Below are positions 12,301 to 29,960 of a stretch of DNA of 64,000 nt, piece after piece (within the stretch, counting starts at the first letter, position 1; each line of letters begins with the position of its first letter). This DNA comes from Pampus argenteus. Taxonomy: Eukaryota; Chordata; Actinopteri; Scombriformes; Stromateidae. Under the pieces are notes generated by a model. The model searched no databases and was not told where the DNA came from. It worked only from the letters and a program-made list of their open reading frames with translations. The DNA lies in the NCBI GenBank assembly GCA_036937835.1, contig CM072870.1:21046001-21110000 (forward strand), read 5' to 3'. A program made the position numbers and the translations under genes.

Positions 12301-14990
12301 CTCTGCCAGCTTCTTCTCCATTTCCTCCTCTTCATCATTATCATCATCATCAACTTCTTCTTCTTTCTTCTTGTCTGATTCTCCATCTGAGTGACTCTCT
12401 TCTTCATCAGAGCTTAAGCTAAAAACAAAGCAGAGATTTTTTTTTAAAATCTGCTATGAGACATTTTGGAAGGGAAGTAAGACTATTGCCTTTTGTAAAG
12501 GTGTTTAAGAGTTTACTTGATTCCTTGGTCAGGCTGTTTGGCCTCATCCTTCAGCTTCTTGGACAGGTACCTCCTTAGCTTGGACCTCCAGTTCAGCAGC
12601 AGGCTGGGGGGGGTGAAAGATCAACATACATGTAAGCTGGAGTCTAATTATTCACAAACCTCGGCAGCAAGGGACAGAGAAGACTGACCGGAGTTCTTTG
12701 CGGCCCAAGACTTTGATGTCCCGACAACACTCCTTTATCTCACTGCTGGTGGCCTTGTGAGCCTCCAGTTCGGGATTGTCAAAGGTGATCTAAAAAACAT
12801 GAAGAAAAGGCAGAAGTACAGGTAAGATCGTCTTCATCTGACGGCGATATTTCTGCAACAGACCTTTGCTACACAGGTAATACTTGTTAGTGGGATCATC
12901 AAGGTGTTAGAAATCTCACCTCGCTGGCTTTGCTCAGAAAGTCTATCGCGTTTTCAGCTTTCAGAAAGGACGTCACTGTGAAACTGTGGTAGAGTGTCAG
13001 ATCACCGTCTGTGTATCCCTCCGCCTGCAACAGGAAGTAGTCAGTCAGTCCAGAGTGTAATTTTGGAGATGTAGGCTATTTACCTCAAAGTATACACTAT
13101 GTCAAGATATCAGCACCACAGTAAAATAGCGTAAATAAAAATCATTCATGTAACTAAACCGATCTGCATGAACATTTAAAACAAACGCTAGACTTTGGTG
13201 AATATAATATAACCCCATTCTGCTTCTCTACCTTTGGCTTCTTGTCAGAAATCAGCTCTTTCACAGTTTTGGCCTGCACCTCCACCTCTTTGAACGCGTG
13301 TTTGGGGTCAAAGAACTTCCCATCAATTTTATCCGGGGCAACAAAACCTGGTCGAGACAAAACAAGAAAAACTTGGTGAGGCTCCTTTACACAGTTATAA
13401 AAATACATCTTTAAAAAAGGTAAACATGAGAAGTTTATCTTCTTATCACGGACTGTGATGTGCAGCTGCCACTGACCCTGACAGATGACAAAGATCTCAG
13501 CGGACTCGTTCCTTGATGCCTGCGGCTTGGTCGCCTGCACCTTCTTGAAGAACTGCTGGAAGATCCAGAGAAGCGGCTGGTAGTCTTTGGAGCGGAAGAC
13601 CTTGGTGACGAAAGTGCCGCCTTTGGTCAGAAACTCGCAAGCCAGCTTCAATGCCATGAGAGTCAGGTGAGCTGAGGGTGAAAAGAGGGAGAATTTCAGG
13701 TATTGGCTTCAAATGTCTGTAAACTCCTGTCAATAGAAAAACTTTAACCAAGTCTAATGTCGTTTCACTTTAGTTTAGCACCGACCTTGTGAGAAGGCAT
13801 CATGCTGCCAGTTGGCACCCACGTTCGGGGCTCCGTCATTCAACACCACGTCGACCTTCCATGTCTGCAGCTCCTTACGGAGAGCCTGTGTGAGGAATTT
13901 TAAAAAAGATAAAGCATCTCATTTAACTAAGCCGTGTTCAAAACCGTGCAGTGTTACTGAACTGGTCGCTCAGTGTAAATCAGTGCATGCAGTCGGGACT
14001 CACCTGTCTGCATTTCTCAGAGGTGATGTCTTCTTGCAGCGCCACCACATTAGGGATGGGCCTGATGGGCACCAGGTCAACACCTGACGAAGAGGATGCA
14101 CTTTTTAAAAAAACGTTTCTCGCTCACAGTATCGTTAAAAGTACTCAAAATAAGACTGGAATTGAAAATTGAGCTTTTCCGAACTAATGACATTCACTCA
14201 GAGAACACGACAATGATGAAAAAAAAAACTCACCAATAATTAGACTCGAAACAGGCATGAACTTGGACGCCACCTGCAGCCTGCAAGGAGATTTTAATCA
14301 CGAGTGTCATCATTGTGCTACATATAGTCCACAACATACAGCACATGTCGCACACCTGTCTCACAAGGTGAAGTCTTATAAATACAAAGCAGTGTTTGTG
14401 TCTGTGAACGCTCTGTACTCCAGAGCTGGTTTGTTGTCTGTCATGAATTATAAAGTGAAATCAATGTTGGGTTTAATTTTTGTCCTTTAAATCTTATGTT
14501 ACCGGGTAAATCTGCAATAGATCATTGTTATTATTAAGATTTGACAAGTCTAAGTATGTTGGTGTTTGGACCCTTGTCTAATGTGGTGTGGATGGGGGTG
14601 AAAAAGCAGTGAAATGGCCCTTTTTTCTGTTGCTGGATAAGAATCAGACACATTGTGTGATCATGTGTGTTGCCAGCAGCTCACCATCCTCCAGGAGCAG
14701 CACACAGGTCCACCAGAGCTCTGGCTTTCTGCAGAAACTGAAACTTACGATTGAGCTGGATGAGTTTAAAGGAGGAACGAGATCGATAACCTGAAAAAAA
14801 CAAACAAAAAAAGATATCAGCTATCAGCCTGCAGACGTTTTACAGGCTCTTCACAGCTGAGTTAGCCGCAAACCCTGCTAATGCTAACATTAAACCCAAC
14901 GCTGTCTGTAGCTGAGACGTTACCTGTTTCTTTAGCTAAGTGGTAGAATTTGTCTTTTCTGGTCTTTCCTACTTTGAGTTTCTTCCCCAT
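9359..14990 (-). CDS. ftsj3: pre-rRNA 2'-O-ribose RNA methyltransferase FTSJ3 (Spb1 homologue)
   Basis: FTSJ3/Spb1 is a nucleolar SAM-dependent methyltransferase needed for large-subunit rRNA processing. Twenty-one exons join in frame to 853 codons (human about 847). Exon 5'-most 14924-14990, then 14685-14790, 14234-14280, 14004-14083, 13786-13885, 13477-13671, 13232-13347, 12920-13024, 12689-12789, 12517-12603, 12269-12418, 11937-12072, 11521-11714, 11318-11435, 11112-11193, 10802-10934, 10571-10668, 10334-10436, 9982-10165, 9732-9826 and 9359-9623. The N-terminal FtsJ domain shows the SAM loop (DLCAAPGG), a conserved Lys (SSFKLIQLN), Asp (LNDGAPNVG), Lys (GGTFVTKVFRS) and Glu (RNESAEIFVICQG), consistent with the K-D-K-E tetrad. 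Acidic and Lys/Glu-rich low-complexity stretches follow. The C-terminus has the Spb1 block (PWEVPEWFLDDERKHRKKPV) and a Gly/Lys-rich tail ending GRGRKGK. Exon 16's acceptor was chosen at 10935-10936 because only that one keeps frame. Confidence 0.95.
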
Positions 14991-15127
14991 GTTTGTCGCT
15001 AAATCTTTACGCGGGACTGTAACACAGAAATATCACGTCCACGGAGCTTTAATCACACCAGAAAACGTCTATGAAAACAACACGTGTGTCCGTCGGCGCA
15101 GATATTCTACGTCACGCAAAAAAAGAG

Positions 15128-15220
15128 TTTCCTTCTTCTTCTACTACGACTACTACTTCTTCTTCTTCTTCTGTTAATTTGTCTGCAGTGTTTATGGGAC
15201 AATGGCGCCACCTGCTGTCT
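15128..15220 (-). repeat. Promoter-associated GAAGAAG / GGTGGCGCCA repeat, copy B (upstream of ftsj3)
   Basis: Read toward ftsj3, the segment runs from CAGCAGGTGGCGCCATTGTC through about 40 bp into GAAGAAGAAG with interspersed GTAGTA triplets. It ends about 140 bp upstream of the ftsj3 start codon. The layout matches copies at 8440-8545 and 52961-53028. Confidence 0.6.
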
Positions 15221-15239
15221 GCAACAACTGCAGGTAACA

Positions 15240-15710
15240 TATGGAGGACGAAAGAAGACGAAAAATTAAGTATAAATAAATGAAAGTTAAGTAATAAAAC
15301 TCAGTCAAAGTACTTCTATTTATATTATTTATTCTTTTTGTACACACATATTTTTTATCATATTAATATGCAAACACATAGTATTTACACAGAAATGTAA
15401 ATTACTGTCCCTTTCTTACACTGTTATGTTTGTGTTTCTGTTCATTATTTAATGTTTATGTTTAATGAACATTGAATTCTTATTATTGAATTCTGATTCC
15501 AATTATTATTATTTTGATTGCAGTGTTTTTGCTTTTAGTTTACTTTTTTTTTTTACTCACTTTTAGTTACTATGACAACATAATGTAACACCATAGAAAC
15601 ATCTGTAATGAAAGATGTTAAATAAAAAAGGAAGGTATTCAGTACTTCAGTTGGACCCCATACATGGTACACTGTGTATTAATCTAGTTATTGAACACGT
15701 AACACTTGAT
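15240..15710. other. Intergenic spacer between ftsj3 and plaat1
   Basis: AT-rich sequence with no supported exon. It lies between the ftsj3 upstream region and the presumed 3' end of plaat1. No element was recognised. Confidence 0.6.
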
Positions 15711-15724
15711 TTGATGCATGCATT

Positions 15725-15730
15725 TTTATT
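15725..15730 (-). terminator. plaat1: Probable plaat1 polyadenylation signal
   Basis: An AATAAA hexamer on the minus strand about 100 bp past the stop codon is the only well-placed signal. Confidence 0.5.
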
Positions 15731-15828
15731 GGTGGTTTGTTTTCAAGTTTCAAACAGGTGTTTATTTCTTATCACAGTCGCATGAATGTTGGGAGGCAAC
15801 ACACTGCAGTGGAGAAAGAGCACAGCTG

Positions 15829-17088
15829 TCAGAAAGGCCTGTTTCTGGACCGAGTGTTGATCAGTCCCAGGACGGAGAAGGCGCTGGCTGCCGCCGTCAC
15901 CAAACTGATGGCCCCAATGGCCCGTGTAGCCTGTGAACACAGAGAGGAGCAGAGGAGTTTGACTGTGGATTAAGGTAAAGTAAAAAATAAGATTTATTGC
16001 ATATGATAATATAGAAGTAAATATTCAACCATTGCAGACACTCACACAAACCCTACATGCATCAGTATGAGTGTTTGTAGCACGGGTTAATGTTACGACT
16101 ATAAACACTGGTCACTGTTGTATCTGTTGGAAGCATAATCAATTCAGTCTTACCACAGCCTCTGTACTCTGTGAAGGAGGGAAGTAAGACATCCTTACAG
16201 CCACATTAAAAGGCTAATGGGTGAGTGTTATTGAGTGATATTGATAGATTCTGGGTTGAGATCACTTCAAGGCCCGCCCAGATTGCAGCAATTCAAATGA
16301 TTTTGTATGTATGAAGTATTTTATCTGTATGTTTTTGGTCGTGCTGAGACCGCAGCTGCAAATTAACATTGTCTTCTACACAAAATAAATAAATATTCTA
16401 CTTTCAGGTAGGTTTAATTTCATTTGCTACTTAAGCAAATACGTGAATTTAAAGGTCTAGTTCTGTTATTTTCTGAAATATATATTAGACAAATACTAAG
16501 ACATTGTCTGGTGACATTTGTGACTGTGTTATGTTGAATGAAGTGAAGTATTTTGCCCTGATGACACATGAGACATAAAGATAATAAACAGAGTGAGAGA
16601 CCTGCTCAGATACACCTTCCCCGTAACGCAGGAGGGTAACAAAGTGCTCGCAGTTACTCCCCAGCAGGTCATAAGACACCTCCTGGCCAATTAGGACTTG
16701 TGCTCGCTGGATGATTTCACAGACGGGCAGGGGTGTGTGGTTGTGGTCGTACTTGTTGTTGACACAGTACGAGTCGCTTCCCACCACCTCCTTCAGCAGC
16801 TGCATACGCACCACCGCCTTCCGGCTGAAGACAGACTTCACACTGGACATGGCGGCTGCCGGGCTCTCATCTGCAAAAAGATCAAAATCTACGTTGAGAG
16901 ACGACTTTTTTTTGTCGGATCGACTCGTCTCTTGGAGGCTCCTACTGACCAACTGGAGTTAAGTTGATGATGTAACCATCTCCCAGGTAGAGAGCCCAGT
17001 GCTGATAGGCTGGTCTGAAGATCTCAATGAGGTCACCTGGCTGGGGGTCACCAGAGGGGTCAGGAAGGTCAGGGTCATTAGAGGCCAT
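15829..17088 (-). CDS. plaat1: Phospholipase A and acyltransferase 1 (HRASLS/LRAT-like family)
   Basis: PLAAT enzymes are small NlpC/P60-LRAT-fold thiol enzymes that act as phospholipase A1/A2 and as phospholipid N- or O-acyltransferases, anchored by a C-terminal helix. Three coding exons (16950-17088, 16602-16870, 15829-15930) join to 169 codons; human PLAAT1 is about 168. The N-terminal block PGDLIEIFRPAYQHWALYLG holds the catalytic His. NCEHFVTLLRYG holds the catalytic Cys. The position that is a second His in PLAAT3 is Asn here (GDGYIINLTP), as I recall it is in PLAAT1. The last exon encodes a hydrophobic, Ala/Val-rich helix and a basic end (NTRSRNRPF). The start ATG is the first base of its exon, so translation begins right at the splice junction. 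The first intron uses TTG|GTCAGT, giving the V-D codon junction. Confidence 0.92.
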
Positions 17089-17217
17089 CTACACACACAC
17101 AGACACACACACACACAGAGACAGAGAGGGATAGACAGATGTGTATTTAATCTCACAACATAACTTATTTACATGAAATGATCTGCATGTGTCATCAGTG
17201 TTTGTTATTTTATGTTT

Positions 17218-17400
17218 AATGTCCATTACTCAGAAGTTCGGTGGTTCGATTCCTGGCTCTGGTCCACATGTCTTTGATCCCAAATTGTGTGAGCGTGTGT
17301 GTGTGTGTGTGTGTGTGTGCATGATTAGATACACCTTGCATGCCATCAGTGTAATATGAATGTGTGTGTGGGTGTGTGTGAATGTGTCTGAAGTACATGA
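17218..17400 (+). mobile_element. Diverged tRNA-derived SINE fragment interrupted by a GT microsatellite
   Basis: GGTGGTTCGATTCCTGGCTC contains a B-box. It is followed by TCCACATGTCTTTGATCCC and, after a (GT)n insertion at about 17283-17318, TGCCATCAGTGTAATATGAA with TGTGTG repeats. The order is the same as in the SINE at 6105-6290. It lies in the plaat1 5' UTR intron. Confidence 0.6.
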
Positions 17401-17609
17401 AAACCTTGAAAAACTTCAAACTTCAAGTCCTATTTATCAGTCAAGCCATACAGCTGCTGTATTATACACCTACATTATATTAGTGTTACACTTCAAGGAA
17501 ACTACAGCTGTAAATGTGAGACGCACGTACACATTTCCATTTTCTGGAGGTTCAACAGGGTCAAAATGTTAAATTACAGGTTATACTAACAGCCCGTCTG
17601 TTAACTTAC

Positions 17610-17659
17610 AGTAGAGCTTTGTTGTTGTTTATCCATCCCACATCATGCTTCCACAAATT
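17610..17659 (-). other. plaat1: plaat1 non-coding 5' UTR exon
   Basis: This 50-bp segment is bordered by a pyrimidine-rich acceptor (TTTCTCCTCAG) and a GTAAGTT donor on the minus strand. Its internal ATGs meet a stop quickly, so it is read as 5' UTR. Confidence 0.5.
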
Positions 17660-17699
17660 CTGAGGAGAAAACAAAACACAGATATGATGATTTGTCATT

Positions 17700-18480
17700 T
17701 ATGGCAATAAAAATAAATAAATAAATAAAAAACACCCACAACCCACTGACAGATCAGTGAATATGCATCGAGAAATAAAAAATATTGTACGTTTTTTGGT
17801 CAGACGAGACTCTTTAATAGAATAACTAAATTCTCAGAGAAAGAGAATGCTAGATAGGTTGTTATACAATGTAAAGGTCACCCATACATATACACACACA
17901 CACACAATACACACCAGCTCACACAGGGACAATACACACATCAGCTCCTGTGTCACTTATGCTGCCACAATAGCACCAACACAATGAGGAAGCTGACAGA
18001 AAAATAGTTTGAGTTCAGGTTATTTTTACATGGGAAAGAACATCACAATCACTTTCACACGTTGTCATGGTGATTGAATTACCTGAAATATTAGTTAAAA
18101 TAATCAAAAAACGTCACAGACACAACAGCTGGATTAAAAAATGACTCCTAGATGGGATGAAATCTATATCTGCCCGGGAGAGCATTTAGCATATCCATCT
18201 CATCATTAATGTATAATCTGAAGCCACAACGAAGCAAGAAAGCCACCGGTTATTTTACTCAATCAGGGTTGAAGGGGTGCCATTCAAATGAAAACATACA
18301 TTTCAAATCAATAATATAGAAATGATATAAAAAAAATGAATAAACACTTTGCTTAAAAATGTCTACTTTTACTATATGTATAGGAATAAAATTAGTATAA
18401 TTTAGGAAAAACATTTAAATATTATTAACTACCTTAGACACATTTACAGTCATCTGTAGTGATAATGTGGGATTAGTACA
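17700..18480. other. plaat1 5' intron, no gene seen
   Basis: AT-rich intronic DNA with short CA tracts. No exon or recognisable mobile element was identified. Confidence 0.5.
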
Positions 18481-18504
18481 AATTCATACAGCAGTGATAC
18501 TTAC

Positions 18505-18800
18505 TCAAACACCAGCAGCTTTTTCTTCCTCACCATTTTAATTCTCCATCATAAATCGCACATAACCGTAAAAAAAAACAAAAATTCAGCAAGAAATAAG
18601 AGAAAAATAGGAGATAGATGGATTCCTGCGATGACAATATCTAACAGATATCAAACCAGGAGGCCGGAGGTCCAGGTGGAGGTGTTTCAGTGTTTCAGTG
18701 TCGGCTGTTCTGACTGATGACTGTTTTCCACAGTCACATACACACATACACAGAGAGAGAGAGAGGCGGAGGGCGGGGCGGTGGGTGGTGGGTGGTGCGG
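18505..18800 (-). promoter_or_regulatory. plaat1: plaat1 first non-coding exon and GC-box promoter
   Basis: A very strong donor (TTTGA|GTAAGTATC) ends a putative first exon at 18505. Upstream, at about 18765-18810, is a run of GC-box-like sequence (GGGCGGGGCGG on plus). An ATG at 18536 opens a 20-codon upstream reading frame (MVRKKKLLVF...) that would terminate in the next UTR exon. The start site itself is not visible. Confidence 0.45.
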
Positions 18801-18879
18801 GGGGGTTATTGTCCCATTCACAAGCTCTTCTCAATAAGAATAACTGTGAGCCTGGAGAGGTGACATCAGTGTAGCGGCC

Positions 18880-18935
18880 TGTGTGTGTATATATATATAC
18901 ATATATATATATGTTTATATATATATGAACGAGTA
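18880..18935. repeat. TA/GT microsatellite
   Basis: A short compound TG then TA dinucleotide tract between plaat1 and mfn1. Confidence 0.8.
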
Positions 18936-19104
18936 CTCATAATAATTACATAATATTTCTGTAGGGACCAAAAGCGTGGCAGTGTTTGGCAGTGCTTTGA
19001 GCTAAATGCTAACACTAGCCTGCTAACAGTGACAATGCTAACATACTGATGTTCAGCAGGGCACCGTGAATATCTGTATAGATGATTTACATGAAACTCT
19101 GAAA

Positions 19105-19290
19105 CTGAAGTACTCACACTCTTCACTTAAGTAAAAGTACATAGTATCAGATAAATGTAGTGGAGTAGAAAGTACAATATTTCCCTCTGAAATGTAGTAA
19201 ACTGGAAGTATAAAGTAGCATAAAATGGAAATACTCAAGTAAAGTACAAGTACCTCAAAACCATAAATAAACACAGCACTTGAGTAAATG
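19105..19290. mobile_element. AAGTA-rich non-autonomous element fragment
   Basis: The segment contains AAGTAAAAGTACATAGTATC, AGTGGAGTAGAAAGTACAAT and TACTCAAGTAAAGTACAAGT. This motif series is a very common teleost short element, probably a hAT-type MITE. A second, more decayed copy follows at 19625-19816. Confidence 0.6.
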
Positions 19291-19359
19291 AACTTGGTAA
19301 ACTGTAAAGGAGGTGTCAGGGGTTGGATGAATTCTTTGCTCATTGATTGGCTGCTGGAT

Positions 19360-19445
19360 TTAACTTTACTGTCACGTGTCCTCCGCCCCCTGCGCTAACG
19401 TGCTGCGTCAAGCTAACGTTAGCCTGAACACAACCGGAAGTTAGT
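19360..19445. promoter_or_regulatory. Promoter-like patch between plaat1 and mfn1
   Basis: A CG-containing patch holds a CACGTG E-box (GTCACGTGTC), CCGCCCC, TGCGTCA and ACCGGAAGT (ETS consensus). It is GC-richer than its surroundings and lies between the divergent genes plaat1 and mfn1, but no exon was found next to it. Confidence 0.35.
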
Positions 19446-19624
19446 TGCGTTTACTGCCAAAATATAAATATATGTATATTTTAAATTTCGGGAGATATTG
19501 CCTGTAATATTGTGTAAATAACGTACTATATCTATAGCTACTGTGTGCTGGTGATCTATGTCAATCATATTTAATATTGATTAAATGTTGTATTTGTAAA
19601 AATCATGATATTTAACCAAACACC

Positions 19625-19816
19625 ATGCTATAATAATAAAAAAATATTTAAAAGTACTGTATTTCCCTCCAAACAGTAAAGTAGACAGTAGAAAAAAATA
19701 AGATAGATAAAAACTTTATTTATGATTTATTACATTGGGGAAATTCAAGGAATATACTCAAATAAAATATCTCAAAATTTTACTTGATTAAAAGTACTTA
19801 TTCCCACTTCTGAAAG
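19625..19816. mobile_element. Second AAGTA-type element copy with a TAGATA...CTTTATT...GGGGAAATTC insert
   Basis: Degenerate matches to the 19105-19290 element (AAAAGTACTGTATTTCCCTC, then TACTCAAATAAAATATCTC, then ACTTGATTAAAAGTACTT) surround AGATAGATAAAAACTTTATT and GGGGAAATTC. The insert resembles the tail of a LINE-type element common in fishes. The nested arrangement suggests one insertion into another. Confidence 0.5.
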
Positions 19817-20019
19817 TCATAGACTCTTAAATCAAAGCCATCATAATCCTAAACCTGAGTGAATCAGTTGGTTTTTAAAGATAACAGGGTCATTCAAAGC
19901 ATATGGAAATGGTGAAACCTAAACAATAGTAAAATATACGCGTTGTCCAAACACGTGCAAGTGTGCAGCAAATCCTTTTCCGGTAACCTTCCGCTTCTTA
20001 TTGTGAGTAACTTGACACC

Positions 20020-20155
20020 TAGTGCCATTACAGGATAACAAACAGAAGGTTAGCCCAGTTGACAGCTAATAATCTTTCAACGGGGAAGAGATTCAGGCAC
20101 CGCCACCAGTTTGTTTGTGTTATGAGAAAAGGACACAGGCTGTTTTACGACTGCG
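20020..20155 (+). promoter_or_regulatory. mfn1: mfn1 non-coding first exon
   Basis: A good donor (CTGCG|GTAAG) at 20155 ends a putative 5' UTR exon. ETS-like TTCCGG and CTTCCGC motifs lie just upstream at about 19977-19995. The next exon starts at 20604 and carries the ATG. The 5' boundary is not determined. Confidence 0.45.
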
Positions 20156-20613
20156 GTAAGAAACGAATACGGCTAGTTAGCTGTGTTAATGCTAGCTCAG
20201 CACCGCGCTGCTGCTAGCTTAACCTGTTAGCACGCGTCCGCTCGTTTAATATAAAACATAAATATAACACGTCAAAGCTAAGTTATGTCAAACATACATA
20301 CCAAAGGTTATCTGTATAAACACTGTTGTTTTATAGTCGTAAACAACAAGAAAGTCAAGTTAAAGCGTTAAACAATGTCACTGCTGTTTTACTAACAGTT
20401 AGCTAACGGTGGATAACTTTGCTAGCACAACTTGTTTTCTTTAAATGCAATGTATTTGTAGGGGGGAGAAGCAGTTTAACGATAGATGTGAACTATTTAT
20501 CTTGAGTTAAACATACGTCGACATATATGTAGCTACTGTATATGTCCACATGAATAGCATAACAACAGTGCTATGCCCTTTTTTGACCCGTCTCTGCCTC
20601 CAGATTGAGCACC

Positions 20614-28973
<8,360 letters not shown>

Positions 28974-29600
28974 AGGCTGCTCCTCTTCATCACTCCACAG
29001 TTTGGTTCATGTTGAGCCCATCATTCCTCACCGAAACAACACTACAGTTTCTGTTTGGACAGATTAGCTGTTTTGGATAATCAATGAAAAGTTTGTCATC
29101 TATTAGGGAAAAAAAACAAACCTCTGCAACTTCTCAAATGTGAAAATTTGGTTAATTTTTTTTTCTTTTTTCAAATTATCAGTTATATTGTTTTGTAGAT
29201 GAATTGATTAATATAAAAAAAATAATTATTAGTCTCAGCCATGGTGGACGGATTAGAGTGAACAGACACTGCAGTATTTCTCTTCTCCACCGCTGCCAGT
29301 CAGGCTCTTCACAACTTGCAGTGAACCAACTGTAGAACAAAACTGCCTGTAACACGAACTTGGACCTACGGCGTGTAAAGACGCTCCACAAGGAGGCAGT
29401 AAAATGAAGGCTACCGGTCAGGTGCTATATTTTCACACTAACGTGCTTCAAACTGTAAATATACCTTTTCTTTTCTTGTTTTCTTTTTGACTAACTTTTG
29501 TGGATCAAATAACGTTTGTGTGTCTATGAGATTCTACATGTAAATGGTCGGGCACATGATCTGCTGTATGTTACCATTACAAAATAAATATATTTAATAA
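28974..29600 (+). other. mfn1: mfn1 3' UTR with an embedded interspersed-repeat fragment
   Basis: The UTR runs from the stop to an AATAAA at 29583-29588. Positions about 29050-29248 contain GCAACTTCTCAAATGTGAAA and GATGAATTGATTAATATAA. These match the GATTAATC-type repeat family seen elsewhere in the window, so the mature mRNA would carry part of a mobile element. Confidence 0.6.
29583..29588 (+). terminator. mfn1: mfn1 polyadenylation signal
   Basis: AATAAA about 610 bp after the stop codon, on the gene's strand. The next gene, gnb4, converges from the other side about 0.4 kb away. Confidence 0.65.
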
Positions 29601-29960
29601 TGAAAGACAACAGATTTCCTTTTATGGATAATAAGGATCTAGTTCAAATTCACTGAGGGAAAAAAAAACATTTAAGTAGGAAGCAAAATCATGTCTATTT
29701 TTAACTGTATAGATAAAAAAAACATTGAATATTTAATATGCAATGGCCTCAAATTATGACTTAAACAATACATACGTTTTATTAGATGTTAATGTCATAT
29801 TTTACAAGACATTAAAGGGGTTTTTTATGTTTGGTTTTCATAATAATAATTCATTAATTACTTATTAAATATTTTCTTTACACACTTGTAGTCAGTTTTT
29901 TTGTAAACTCCCAAGAATTCAGCCAGGATTTGGTATTCTTGGTTAAAAGGTTTTTTTTTT
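29601..29960. other. Tail-to-tail spacer between mfn1 and gnb4
   Basis: AT-rich DNA with no exon. It separates two convergent genes. Confidence 0.55.

Noticed and set aside
20605..20613. Longer mfn1 start reading MSTMSAP from a TTG codon
   Set aside because: TTG is an unlikely initiator in a vertebrate nuclear gene, and the ATG at 20614 is preceded by CACC.
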